Source: Romanomermis culicivorax (lineage: Eukaryota > Nematoda > Enoplea > Mermithida > Mermithidae). From it: a stretch of DNA of 64,000 bases. The position numbers were made by a program, and so were the translations under genes. The stretch covers positions 248,001 to 312,000 of the forward strand of contig CAWUHX010000161.1 of NCBI GenBank assembly GCA_963922205.1. The letters are read 5' to 3'. Shown piece by piece: positions 34,541 to 46,164 of the stretch. Numbering within the stretch: the first letter of the stretch is position 1; the number at the start of each line of letters is the position of its first letter. The notes under the pieces were generated by a model. It saw only the letters and a list, made by a program, of their open reading frames with translations. It ran no database searches and was not told the DNA's origin.

Positions 34541-35640
34541 AATAAATCTAATTTTTCAGACAGAACAGAGAATAAAAAATTAGAAAAAACTAGAAAATTG
34601 AAGCAGGGGAAAAAACGAAAAACAAGGAAAAATGAGAAACGAAATAGAAGGGAAAATTTAAGAACAAAAGAGGAAAATCATTTATGCAAAGAAAAACAAA
34701 AAAGCACAAAAAGCAAAGTAAAAACATCGAACGAAAAAAAATTTATTGGTTTGTATAAATGAAATCAAATGTTAACTGTGAATGGAGTGGAAAACAGAAT
34801 GAAAGTAGAAAACGAAGGAAAACGAAACAAGGATAGAAAAAATGAAATAAACGGTTATATCTTGAAGTCCGGAGTTAGCATGAGAAAAAATCTGAAAGAT
34901 ATTAAATGGAGAAGAAAAAAATAGTACCTACGTAAATAGAAACAGCACGAAAAAGTAGTAGTAAGTGTTACGGAGAGATGATAAAAATATAAAAAAATGT
35001 TTAAAAACTCAGAATAACAATGAATGGAAAAAACAAAATGCAAAAAAATAAAAGAAAGCAAGAAGGGCGAAAGAAAAAATTGACGAAAGGAAAAGGGAAT
35101 AGAAAAAAATAGACTTAAAAATTATGATGAAATGATGGAAAAAATCCTTTAAAAAGAGAGAAAACTCATAGGTGAAAAGCAGAAAGGAAAACAATGAGCC
35201 AGGAACAAAAGAAACAAGTAGGACATGAGATAAATAGAGTCAAGATTAGAGATTGAGGGAGAGAAAAAAAGAAAACAGCGAAGAAGTGAAAAAATTTGAA
35301 AAAAGCAACTCAATGATGGAATAAGAAAATTTAGAGTACTCGATGAAAACGGAAATTCAAAGTATATCTAAGAGAAAGGTTGCGTCAAGATGCGAAAAAC
35401 GACAACAATAAAGTAATTAAAGAAAAAATTAAAACGAAAACAGTTAAGATAAGATAGTAAGGAAGTGGGAGAAGATTAGAACGAATAAAGAGAAGAGGAC
35501 ACAAAAAAGAGCGAATACAAGAAAAAACCAAAACATGATGCAAGGACAAAGAGGAAAAGATAAAGACAAAAAGAAAAGAATAGCCGAGGAAAAAGAGAAA
35601 AAGAAGCAAACACCCAAAATATGATTTAAAATGGGATCAG
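34541..35640. repeat. 1.1-kb purine-rich tract upstream of the GPCR
   Basis: The plus strand is almost entirely A and G in short AAAG/GAAAA/AGAAG motifs for about 1.1 kb, ending about 65 bases before the GPCR start. Leu/Phe-rich minus-strand frames through it are low-complexity artefacts. Confidence 0.7.
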
Positions 35641-35689
35641 AATAGTGTACTGTAAACTAAATTTTATCCTTGTTTCCTGAACTTTTGAA

Positions 35690-35705
35690 CTTTTTCTCAT
35701 TCCAG
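35690..35705 (+). promoter_or_regulatory. Splice (likely trans-splice) acceptor before the GPCR ATG
   Basis: CTTTTTCTCATTCCAG ends one base before the ATG at 35707. A 1-base leader is common at spliced-leader acceptors of nematode mRNAs. A cis-spliced 5' UTR exon is the alternative. Confidence 0.5.
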
Positions 35706-35706
35706 A

Positions 35707-38262
35707 ATGAGGTGGCTCAATTTTAATACTACGCAAAGTAATTCGTCTTATTCGGAAATTTTTTGTTTCTATCGCGAAATTTCGTGGAAATGGACGTCTA
35801 TTTCCGTTTTGGATTTCGCCTTAACCGGACCCCTCTTGACCCTAATCATTCTGGGCGGCCTTTTCGGCAACATTTCGACGGCGGTCATTTTTTATCGAAC
35901 TTTATCGCGCATGTCGATTAATTTGCACCTTTTGGCTTTGACGTGTTTCGATCTAATTTACATAATAAGCGCTTTTTTCATCTATAACTTGCCTACACTA
36001 ATATATTTAGAAATTCCGTTTTTCGGTCGTCAAGTTTTCGCCTATCCAATCTTCTACTACGTGAGCACTGTAGCGCGCACATGCTCAATTTGGACGGTGA
36101 TTTTCGTGGCCACTGAACGTTTCGTCAGTTTGTGTTACCCGTTCGCATTTGATTCGCAAAATGCCAATTTTAGGATACGGATAACTTTGACCTCGATTAC
36201 AGCATTCTCCGTATTGTACAATAGCGTACGATACTTCGAAATTTCGATTAAATACTGTAGATTGCCGGGCGAAGGGGAAGAGAAAAGATTAGAATACGTA
36301 CCAATCATAAGAACTACGATTATGCGGAATAATTACGTTTATTGGTTAGTCTATCGAGTCATTGGCAGTAGTGCGACTCATTCGATAATACCGTTCGTCA
36401 TACTCTTATTTTTGACGATCAGGATTTTCGTGGAAATAAGGAAAAGTAAGGTTTTCGCAATTTACAGTGAAACAATTACTGTATTTTGCATATAGTGAAT
36501 ACCAGTCGTTTCGCAAGAAACTCTTTTCGATCTCCATTTTTGGGGTTTGCAAACTGGGATTAGTTTTGAAAACATCCTAGTCGGCAGATCGTTCTTCTTG
36601 ACTAATTTAGTCTGTTGAAAGTAATACCTGTAGTCGGGTTTTCTTGGGGAATGCTTGCAATTAATTAAACTGGAATGCAAGTACTATTTCATACTTCTAC
36701 GACTTCTTGCCGGACCAAATGTCATGTAGGACTCTTAATTTGTATGCCTACTAAACTAACCTTAAACAACTTTTTCAGGAAAAAATTTAACGGTAAAAGC
36801 TGTTTCTAAGCAAATTTGACGATATAACACATTTTTTTTTATTTTTCAATTTACAAGCATTCTATAAAAAGACTGTAAGGGTTCACTTCACAAAAACCCT
36901 CATAGTAATCGCCATCCGAGTTATTCGTATCACTGTAGAAACTTCGATTGAAAAATTTTGGTTTTGGTCAGAACTTTTGATTATCAATTCTCGTGTAGCT
37001 CGTGCAGGAACTTTTTTGAGACGATGGACATAATGAATCCACTATTCCAATTATGAAGACGGCGAGATGAAGATTGTCTAATATCAAAAAGCAACATTTT
37101 CGGCCAATTCCATACGTTTCATAAAGATTTGTACAGAACAGTTTGGATTTTGTGCCGTAAATAGTATGTCTTCTTGATCCACAGTTCAAGTGAGCTCAAC
37201 TTGCGACTTCCACATTGTGAAATGCTTTCTTTTGCCAACTCAACTGATTAGCCTACTCTTGGAGATGCTCAAGAATGTTCTTTTGACGCGTGGATCAGAA
37301 AAACTCTCGAATCCTTTATGCCTTGACATGTACCCTTTCATGTCTTGAAGTACGCATTTGATCTACAAGATTATAAATTATTAAACGACAAGAGAAAGGA
37401 ATGGATCATTTTTCAATTCGTGCGAATCATCCTTAACTCGACCTTAATCTTGCTAGGGGTCAGGATCAAAATCACGAGTTAACTTAACACGCATAAGCGC
37501 TAACTCGCGTTTGTGCACGTAATACATGTTAAAATGGTCGACCTTAACACAAGTTAACGCTAACTCGCCTGTATACATAGAACTCTCAATTTTTTGAGAC
37601 GTTTTTCTTATTTCTATCTCGGACACCCTGTTTTCGCGACGTCATTTCTTCCAGGTTATATATTGTCACAGTGGAGCGATTCCAACGATTTTAGTGGGCC
37701 CAATTGTCTTATCACTTTTCCGAATTCCAAATTTTATCGAAACCTCCACGTTACGAAAAATACAGACTATGGCAGTAAGCCCGTGATGAACAATAGTAGC
37801 AGGTTGGCCTACAGATCCGATACAGTAAACCTACACGGTCACCAGTCGTCCTTACTTTCGAATATTTTCCAGCAACAGAAACAACAATTGCATCACAAAA
37901 GACCGAGCATATGTTCGAGGATCGAGCAAAGAAACAAAAGGAATAAACGGATGCACATTTGCATGATCACCAAATTCCTGTTGTGCCACATCTTTCCGAC
38001 TTTGGTCGACGTTTGGGAATTCGCATTCCATTCATCTAACGAGATGGGATTAGGAAAAAATGACCAGTCCGCTGACTTGTTAAGAGCAGGAACCAGTGAA
38101 ATATTTGTCAATACCGCAGGAGCGAGACTTTCTTTAGAGTTAATGTCCCATTTCTCAATGCTTTTGGTAACATTGAACAGTTCCTGTAATTTTTTCATCT
38201 ATTTGATCACGAGTCCTCGATTTAGGAAAGATTGCAAATATATGTTTCATTATAGACATTGA
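35707..38262 (+). CDS. FMRFamide-receptor-like class A neuropeptide GPCR, two exons
   Basis: Exons 35707-36445 and 37655-38262, joined in phase 1 at AAAA|GTAAGG and TTTCTTCCAG|GT, give 448 residues. The N-terminus has NTT and NSS glycosylation sites. TM1 carries GN (54-55), TM2 has FDLIY (Asp82), and TM3 ends ATERFVSLCYP in place of DRY. The extracellular loop and TM5 (YCRLPG, IMRNNYVYWLVYRV, SIIPFVILLFL) follow the pattern of FMRFamide receptors. Exon 2 adds a long third intracellular loop rich in Gln, His and Lys, TM6 (KRMHICMITKFLLC), and TM7 ending NSSCNFFIY, the NSxxNFxIY form of NPxxY used in this subfamily. The TM3 cysteine is not obvious. It would couple a peptide ligand to G proteins at the plasma membrane. 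The 1.2 kb intron holds a MITE. Confidence 0.82.
36608..36878 (-). mobile_element. MITE copy in the GPCR intron
   Basis: Starts TAGTCTGTTGAAAG, then GGAATGCTTGCAATTAAT and GCAAGTACTATTTCATAC, and ends CATTCTATAAAAAGACTGTA. The start carries a small insertion compared with other copies. Confidence 0.7.
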
Positions 38263-38276
38263 ATTTTGTCATTTTT

Positions 38277-38282
38277 AATAAA
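38277..38282 (+). terminator. Polyadenylation signal of the GPCR gene
   Basis: AATAAA 14 bases after the TGA at 38260-38262, implying a very short 3' UTR. Confidence 0.6.
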
Positions 38283-39850
38283 AAGTAAATTTGTTCAAAG
38301 TTCTGGGTTATGCTGGCTTCGGGAAATCTAATTATAAGGTGTCTTTTATACTGTACCACCGATAATCTGTAAGAGCGTAATTTCATAAAAATCGGAATTT
38401 CACAATTGAATGAGGGAGAAAAGAATATTTTCATGGCATTGAGAAATTATCACTTATTTTGTCGATAAAACAGAAACAACTCTAGTGTTATACTTTCTGG
38501 AAAATCACATTACTTTTTACGTGATTCGCTAAAAAAGTGTTGTCATTTTTGACCACCTTCGATGGAGACAGAAAGTACAAAATTATACATTAGAAACGTG
38601 AAATATTAGAAATTTTTTTATATATTATCAAAATTTCCGGAAGGAAACTTTTACGTACGTTACCAAATTTCGAAAAAATTGAGACTTTGAAAGTCGCAAT
38701 ATTGTTCGGCATGGAGACGCATTGTGCGTATTTCGACCCGTGCAGAATTATCTCTGATCCGAAGCTGATTTCCAACCCAATAGATTTTCAAGTTTATCAG
38801 ATCAGCAAGCTTTCAGTTCTACATCGAATGCAATGCAACGCGAAATATTTTGAGGAAAGGCACATGCTCCGTCTATACTCCCAATGGAGCTTAGGAGTTC
38901 TTAGCGTCATCAGAATCTGAAGATCATTGTTATTTTTTTGAAATTCACGTTATCGTCAACATGTTGATTGACAAATTTTGACCACAATTCTTTTGAAATT
39001 TTTTTTTCATGGAGTATGTTGCATAACTTTGCCAATATCAAATATAAAAGTCTAAAACTTGTTTCATTGAATCCAGCGTTTAATTTTCTATTTGCTGATG
39101 GAAAATATAATAATTAACCTCCTTGGTAGTCAGTTATTCAAATTTGAAGTTAAGGATGTAGTGTGCCGAGCTTTTGTAGTATGGTTTCTTTCGAATGCGA
39201 ATATTTCCTAAACAAAGGCGGAAATCAAAAATCTACTTCACTTAGGCACTCGCAAATTGAATGGGCTTTCCACTGAGGTATATTACTCTTTTGGATCTAC
39301 AATACTCAGTTAGTAATCCTTAAAATGCGTCCATGTTTTGAAAATTTTCGAACGAAAAATTGATTTTTTGACTTTTCTTCCAAGTTCTATAATGTTGACC
39401 TGATCAGACTGTCACGAGGTGTAAGATTTACCGTATATAATTTTTTCGCAAAATTCAGCAAGCATACTGTAATAATTTCGTGTTTTTGTTCTCAATTCTG
39501 GAACGTTTTCCAGACGTACATTTTCATAAGTGTTTTGTTTTTCTCGTCTTCTTTTGTACATTTTCGTCTGGGCGACCTCAATATTCTGACGATAATCCAA
39601 AAATTAACCAAAAAACATATGCAAGGGATGGTTATTAACGACTCTGCACACTATGGGGCCATCATTACGATGGACCCACTCAACAAAGACTAACGGACAG
39701 ATGTGCACGTTGTGCAACAGGTGATGCAATTTGCACAAAGGTTGTGCAAATGTGCAAATGCGTTTTATGCCTGCACGGAGGCATATGCATGGGCGATCTA
39801 CCTGGAAAGGTTCTGGGATAGATGCTGACCACGCCCTAGTCTAACAGTAA
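38283..39850. other. AT-rich DNA without supported gene
   Basis: No gene recognised. Short coding-like frames at 38687-38920 (plus) and 39412-39600 (minus, VAQTKMYKRRREKQNTYENV) lack homology. Treated as unassigned. Confidence 0.45.
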
Positions 39851-39958
39851 AGGTTACTGTAGACAATCGTTTTCATGGGAAGGACCCAAGAAAGTGGTCA
39901 TTAGGAAGTGGAACAGCGATTGAGAAAAGTCGTGTGCTCGGCACAAATTGACAAATTG

Positions 39959-40198
39959 AATCGCATATTGGGTTTTTGGTGCATGGACCAAAACCCATTG
40001 AAACGCATTGGGAGGTTTGAGGGAAGGACCCTTCAAACCCCTGAGTTTGGTGGTAGTGGGAAGGACCCTAAACCACAGAATCGCATATTGGATTTTTGGT
40101 GCACGGACCAAAACCGATTGAAACGCATTGGGAGGTTTAAGGGAAGGACCCTTCAAACCGCTGAGTTTGGTGGTAGTGGGAAGGACTCTAAACCACAA
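39959..40198. repeat. Tandem repeat, two 120-bp units
   Basis: Two adjacent 120-bp units (39959-40078 and 40079-40198) differ at only a few bases. Each carries GGGAAGGACCC twice, and the same word recurs in the flanks (39876, 40211). As 120 is a multiple of three, both strands stay open for about 110 codons, which should not be taken as coding. Confidence 0.85.
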
Positions 40199-40277
40199 AG
40201 TCCAGTAGTGTGGGAAGGACCCTGCTACAGTTAGTCGATATTTTCAGTTTTGTAACGGATCATCAGAAAGTTGGGTT

Positions 40278-41604
40278 CAGTGTTTTTTTTTCCCGTTGGC
40301 AAATGAAAATTTCTAGCGGCAAATGAACTTTGAGTCATCATTTGTACATGTACAAACGAGAAGAATCCAAAATTTTGCCGAAATTTGTAACAAAAATTGA
40401 GATTTCCGCTTGTCTCAGCGGAACTGTGCTGCATGTTGTGAACCGCGCCTTATTACTGTGGTATAAATTTTGGTAGACTTTAAAAGGTCAAAATCTGAAA
40501 ATTTTCCGGCGCTTCGCGCCGGTCATGGGTATAATTATAACTATATTCTATCAGGCGCGGCCGTTAGCATATCTACTTCGACTTACTAATTAATGCTCAA
40601 CAGTCTCTATCAATCAAGTTAGCTCGTTTCATTTTCTAATCGTTTACAGTCAATTATGTCGCCAAAAATAGAGATTTTTCATCAAGTCTCTCAATTTTTT
40701 CTTTCGATGATTGGAATTTTTTAAACGTTTCCAATCTGAACTTTTGCGTTTATTGAAGGTGGAAATTGAAGACATTACTCTAGAACGCGATTTTAAAACA
40801 TTTGTTCACGAATTATCTGTTGGAGAGATTTATTTTTCAGCGTTTTAGAATACAAAAACCCGAAAATTTTTCCGGCGCTTCGCGCCGGAATGGGAAGCAA
40901 ATTACACTTCATCAGTCTGATTTTTATTTATTTCCCAACGTTATGAAAGTTCATTTTCCAGCGTTTTAGAAAGTGGAAATCGAAAAATTTTTCCAGCGCT
41001 CCGCGCCGGACCAAGAACTAAATAAAATTAGATGATTTTAATCGGAATCACAGAAATGTTGATTAGCAGATAAATTCATGAGAACTCTATCGTTAACTTG
41101 CTTTATCCGCTCCTATAGAAGACCAATATATTCTTCATGAGCTCATTTTAACTAACATAGCTAGAATTTTCTCAATTTTTTTCCTCATTTTTGCAGGTTT
41201 CTGACTACAAATACAATAAAATGCTTGGGTATGCTCCTAAAATGCATAAAAACGCATCCGCAGCCACATTATGAGCGTTTTTAAAAATGTGGAAAATTTT
41301 TGGAAAATGAGGAAAAAAATTTTGGGTCCGGTTCTCATGTGGAAAAAATGTTCGAGGAAAAAAAACGGTGCGTGCGGCCCTGCCCAGTGTTGAATAAATT
41401 TTGTTGTTGTTGAGTATTTTTTTGATTTTATTTAGAGCGGTCTCACTTCTTCTAAAATCATAATATATTTGATTCGATATCTGTACCAATAAGTACCCAA
41501 ACAAAATCGCTAACTAATATTTTCATTGTACAAATATGTACAAATGAAAATTGCCTACTCGTTTGTACATGTGCAAATGGGTCATGTACAAAAAAAAAAC
41601 ACTG
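40278..41604. mobile_element. hAT-like element (1,327 bp) with 8-bp TSD
   Basis: Starts CAGTGTTTTTTTTTC and ends with the inverted form (GTACAAAAAAAAAACACTG). It is flanked by exact 8-bp copies GTTGGGTT (40270-40277, 41605-41612). Subterminal TTTGTACATGTACAAACGAG is also inverted at the other end. No transposase; it contains a second, older hAT-like element. Confidence 0.8.
40470..41382 (-). mobile_element. Nested copy of the CAGGGCCGTGCGCA element
   Basis: The inverse of most of 55049-56935. Shared blocks include TCATGGGTATAATTATAACT, GCGCGGCCGTTAGCATATCT, GACTACAAATACAATAAAAT and the end TGCGTGCGGCCCTG. Its other end is eroded. It keeps the empty site of the insertion seen in the 55-57 kb copy. 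Confidence 0.75.
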
Positions 41605-42447
41605 GTTGGGTTGTTCTATAGTTTTGTATATTTGTTCGTTTTTACCGAATTCTAAATAAATAGAAAACCAAGAAGGGAATCGAGCTCATCTGTGCCCATC
41701 ATTAGTCAGGGTCTTGCGTTCTAGGGTCGAGAATACAAAATAACCCTGACAAGACTATGTAAATGTTGAATATCAATGGAAAGCCCTTTTGAAGCCCTAC
41801 ATGACGGTGCAACATTTTTTGTTCTCCGATTCACTAATGAAGAAAAACGCCATCACGATTGGCGAATTTCTTTATCAGTGTGGTGTTTGGCCTGACTGAG
41901 CGCACTTATCGATTGATGGTGTAGTGGTATGGTTCAGAGCTTCAGAGCATTGAACGGCAATCGAATCAGTCAGTGTATGGAGTTTTTCGAATTTCGAAAT
42001 TGTTAAAATTTGTTAATAATTTCATAATCAACCTGTAAATTTACCTAATAAGGATTGCAATTTTTTAATTAAATTCCTATGAAATCTGAGTATTTCAAAA
42101 TCGTGTACCGCGTAATCAAGCAAAAGTGAGATAAAATATTTTCTGCAGTTGGTAATAATGTCGGAGAGATTTTTGTTTAATATTTTTGTTGCTTTTTTGT
42201 TTAAAAATGTGTTTAGAAAACTGATTTATGTACCACTAAGGCCCTGGGTCTTATTTTAGGAATAAACCAGTGGTGATGTTTACCCACTGGGAAGCTTCCT
42301 CTTTGATGAAAAACTTTTTTTGCTCCCTTAGCAATGCATGGCTTCAAAATTGGAAGTTTGATTATGTACAGTGTAATAAAAGGAAGATTATCGTAGAAAA
42401 GCACCAATTTTAGTGTTTTTTTAAAAAAAGCACTAATGGAGATATTT
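41605..42447. other. AT-rich DNA with a tRNA-like segment
   Basis: No protein gene. A block at about 41917-41985 has TGGTGTAGTGGTATGG (A-box like) followed by AATCGAATCAG (B-box like) at tRNA-like spacing. No clean cloverleaf acceptor stem or CCA context was seen, so it is a tRNA pseudogene or SINE head at best. Confidence 0.3.
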
Positions 42448-42637
42448 CCAAAAAATGCCACTGCATGCAAGTATCATATTACATATATTATGTTTGTGGT
42501 GAGATCGTGATCATCCACTCAAAAGGGAGATCCTGGAAAGAAATTGTTTTTTGAGTTGAAAAGCCATGAATCATTCACGTGAAAGGGCGATATCTCAATT
42601 TCTGATCCACTCCAAACATGAACTGCCCCTGAAAAAC
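42448..42637 (+). repeat. Left arm of a 190-bp inverted repeat pair
   Basis: Nearly the same sequence occurs inverted at 45967-46164 (ATTTCCAAAAAATGCCACTG, TATTATGTTTGTGGTGAG, AGCCATGAATCAT, AACTGCCCCTGAAA). The pair encloses 3.3 kb containing the gag remnant. Confidence 0.8.
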
Positions 42638-42654
42638 TGAAGGTGTGTCATTCA

Positions 42655-42800
42655 GATTGTTTTTCTCGAAATGCTTGCAATGAAACCAGCTAGCTATTTC
42701 ATACATACTCACACCATTTTCTGCATAGCCAACAATATTATACAGAACAGAAAACTTGTGAATAAATTATAGTTTTTTGAGTGAAAAATGAGGCAGTTTC
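42655..42800 (-). mobile_element. MITE copy, left half only
   Basis: GATTGTTTTTCTCGAAATGC through TTTTTTGAGTGAAAAAT matches the family; the right half is replaced by unrelated DNA. Confidence 0.6.
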
Positions 42801-43459
42801 ATGTACATGTTGTAGATTTGGATGTATATTACATAAATTTGATGATCAATGCACAAATAAATTTGATGATAAATGCACAACCATTCATAATTTTCATTAC
42901 TCAATTGAAGTATGGATACTGCACTGAATCTTACGTTTTAGTTAGAATTATGAACTTTTATACTCCATTGAAATTGAAATGATCTATGCAGCCACCGGAC
43001 TTTTGATAAATGCAGCCTTACTGGAGATCAAGAAATCAATTACTATACCCTTTAAATCATCAAAAAGAGTGAAAGATTGGTCGCCATGAAGGAAAAATTC
43101 ATTGAATAGTCAACAAATCTTCCATAATTTTGGATAAAAATTTATCTGCAACCTAGCAGTATAGTACATGTTGGGCACCCTGTTGCTGGCAAGCTGATAG
43201 GAAATCGACATGCAAATTGAAGAATTGGACGACCAGGGGGCAAACACTTGCATTGAGATGGAGCGCCACAGAGAGACAAAAATGATACTGATTAATCATT
43301 GTCATATTTTATTATATTTTAGGTAAAAGTTGTGCTGGCATCCAATAAACCTTTACCCAGCAAACTAGTATTTAATTTACATAAATTATATAGTAGAGTA
43401 TCCACATTCATTCTAATATTCGTCCTATATTATTTTTTGATATATTATTTATTATTTAG

Positions 43460-43740
43460 GTTCGACTAATCGTCCAGAGCGAAGGGCCAAAGGCCCAGGC
43501 GCCCTGCTTGCTGACTGCAAGCTCAGGAAGACCTTACTAGGGATCCTGCAGGTAAGTCTATCCCAGAGGGGATACCTTTCTCTCCTAGGAGACTTCGAAT
43601 GCTCTGTTGTGAGGCCCCTCGATTAAAGGTGAGTTAGTAATTGTTGTTGCCAGGTCTGGGGGAACCAGACTGCTGCGGGATCTCTGAGGCATAGCCAAAT
43701 CATTAGCTCTAACAGGTCAGTTCAGACCGGAACCAATCTT
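43460..43740. other. GC-rich island with many short perfect hairpins
   Basis: In very AT-rich DNA, this block carries GGGCCAAAGGCCC, GCTTGCTGACTGCAAGC, TCTCCTAGGAGA, GTCTGGGGGAACCAGAC and GGTCAGTTCAGACC, each able to pair with itself. Splice-like CAG|GTAAGT and TCTCTCCTAG motifs are also present, but the implied introns (down to 25 bases) are too short. It may be a structured RNA or part of the adjacent retroelement. Confidence 0.4.
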
Positions 43741-43968
43741 TTCTTACACCCTAAGACTTGCACAACATACATGCCTGAAAAAGAAAATTACTATTGTGAA
43801 ATTTCTGTAAGTTTTCTTCTGTAGTGGGAAACATTGACCATGGTTTGGTACATATTATATGACTTCTACTATTATGTGACTTCCACTCTGGAATTTCAAG
43901 GTTTTGGTTCTTTTTCTTTAATTATCATTACCTTTGATTTTTGTTATATGATAACGCATGAAATATAC

Positions 43969-45332
43969 TTTCACTTTGTAAATACGAATAAATGAGCAAA
44001 CAAACAGACTGATGATTTTGAGTATTAAAGCTTTGAATCTGGTAGGTAAAGTTTTGATTCTGAGGCTGATTACGCATCGATTGATAATTATTGTACTTTT
44101 GAACATTAACTGATCTTGAAGGCATGGGGCATTGTGAAGTATGATGTCCGGTTCGGCCACAGTTTCTACAAGGTGATCGACATTGATTGGTGCTGTGATT
44201 TGATTGGTATTATTGGTCATTATTGGTCCTTTGTCGTTATTATTGTTTCTATAATAACACTGCACAGTTGAATGCATGTTTGTTTTGCAGTTGGCACAAT
44301 ATCAACAATTCAATTTCGAAATTTGTTTCTGAATATTGGTCAATTTCTCTTCAAGATCTCAAATTTTAGAGGTTTCTAAATGAAGAACAGCATTCGATAT
44401 AGTTGCATTATGGTTATCAATATTATCACATGCAAGCTGTGACTCTGTGTAAGCTGCAGCTTTAGTAGCTTCAATCAAGTCTGCAAATTCAAAAAACTTA
44501 ATTGCTTCTCTTACTGTAGGTTGTAAACCACGTAAAAAATAGGCTTAATAATAGCATGCCTAGCATTACTGTTTACATCAGGAAAGGCTGAAGCAGCAAT
44601 TTTTTTAAGATCAACAACATATTCAAGCACAGTTTCTTTGAACCTTTGTTTTCTATCATAAATATGTTGCTAGTAGAGATCACTGTCTCTTCCAATAGGG
44701 TATAAATGAAGCATCTCATTCTTATAGTCATCATAAGCTTGAGGTGGTGCATTCCTAGATTTAAGTTCTCTAAAAGATGCTAAAGCCCCGCCTGTAAGAT
44801 TAGCTTCCAAGTATGCTAGCCTAAAATTGTCCTGAGCGGGAGTAATCGCTTGAAGAGTCATAAAAAGCTCAAATTGCACGAACCATTCTACAAGATTTTG
44901 ACCCAATGCACCTGAAAACATGGGCAGTGGTCTCAAAGCAATAAGAGGGTTGATTCTTAAGTTTGCTCTTCGAATTTTCTCGGATGCTTCCTCTAAGTTA
45001 ATATTGTTGAATCTGCCTGAGAGATTGTTAAGTCTGTCATTTACAGGTGTCATTAGCTGCTGTGTCTCTTGAAGCGAGTCAGTTATAGAAGTAAGTTTTT
45101 GTTGCATTGGATAAACAATTGTGTGAAGTGTTCGTTTAAGCACTTGTTCTAATGCATTAGCATCAATGGACATTTGGTCTTTAAGCTTACTTGATGATGC
45201 ACAAGTTTGTCGAGGGGTAGAAAATGACTTCTCAGCATTGTCAACTATATTGTTAAATTGATCAAAAACTGAAACTTTCACTTTATTTGTAAATACGAAT
45301 AAATGAGGAAATAAAACAGACTTGACCACCAA
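43969..45332 (-). pseudogene. LTR-retroelement gag remnant with two CCHC zinc knuckles
   Basis: The first 220 codons (45332-44670) end with a retrotransposon-gag core: RPLPMFSGALGQNLVEWFVQ, AYLEANLTGGALASFRELKS, YDDYKNEMLHLYPIG. After a stop, coding-like sequence continues (DRKQRFKETVLEYVVDLKKI). Then come two nucleocapsid knuckles of the form C-x2-C-x4-H-x4-C: CANCKTNMHSTVQC near 44262-44303 and CRNCGRTGHHTSQC near 44128-44171. Several stops and shifts are present. No protease or RT is visible. Similar words (GTAAATACGAATAAATGAG) flank both ends (43978, 45289), possibly LTR remnants. Gag would bind the RNA and form the particle. Confidence 0.72.
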
Positions 45333-45966
45333 CTAACTCTGAGCTAAGAATTAAGAAGAATCTCTAAAAATGTTTTCTTTTTCTCTTTGCAGTTTCTTAT
45401 CTCATTTGACCTGAGTCAAATGTTTACTCTGGTGGGTTGTTCTCATGGTATCTCCTTATTTTTTTGCAAGCATGAAGCTAGCTAATGGACTCTCAAAAGT
45501 TTCACTCTGTTTATTTATGCTAGCATGAAACTAGCTAGAAAGTTTGCTCTATATTTATTTTATTTGCAGTCTGGGTCATCATCCTGGACCTTGCTTATCA
45601 AGTCACACAAATTGTTTATTATGCATTTCTCATTAATATTATTTTAAACAGGGTTTCTCAAACTCAACAAAATAAACATAAAAGAACTACATTAAGAGTG
45701 CAGTAAAATTACAAGAAATACAAAATGTAACAAAATGCAGTTTTGTTTTTTATCCTTGACATTAGTATCTTCAAAATATTTAAAAAAATCTAAATTAGTA
45801 TGTTATATACACAAGTCAAGTTCAGAAGAATTGACAATGTCTAATTCTTTTATTAAATATGCAATTAAAATGTTGCCATACCAAATTTATTAGATAAAAA
45901 TGCAAGAATGCACCACTCAGATTTGAAATATGTCTAATGCAACAGTTTACAAATGATATGTCTTTC

Positions 45967-46164
45967 AGGGGCAGTTTATGTTTGGAGTGGACCAGAAATT
46001 GAGATATCGCCCTTTTAAGTAGATGATTCATGGCTTTTCAACTAAAAAAAACAATTTATTTCTAGTATCTCCCTTTTCAGTGGATGGTCGTGACCTCACC
46101 ACAAACATAATATACTTAATATGCTTCTTGCATGCAGTGGCATTTTTTGGAAATATAGTATATG
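45967..46164 (-). repeat. Right arm of the 190-bp inverted repeat pair
   Basis: Inverse of 42448-42637; differences are scattered substitutions and small indels. The similarity stops at ATATTTCCAAAAAATGCC on the outer side and at the GCCCCTGAAA end on the inner side in both arms. Confidence 0.8.

Noticed and set aside
34855..35609. Phe/Leu/Ser-rich minus-strand frames of 61-74 codons
   Set aside because: Produced by the purine-rich tract; low complexity, not membrane proteins.
39854..40234. Frames of 114 and 108 codons on both strands
   Set aside because: They exist because a 120-bp unit is duplicated in tandem; no homology.
41917..41985. tRNA gene
   Set aside because: A-box and B-box-like words are present, but no convincing acceptor or anticodon stem pairing could be drawn; listed only as tRNA-like.
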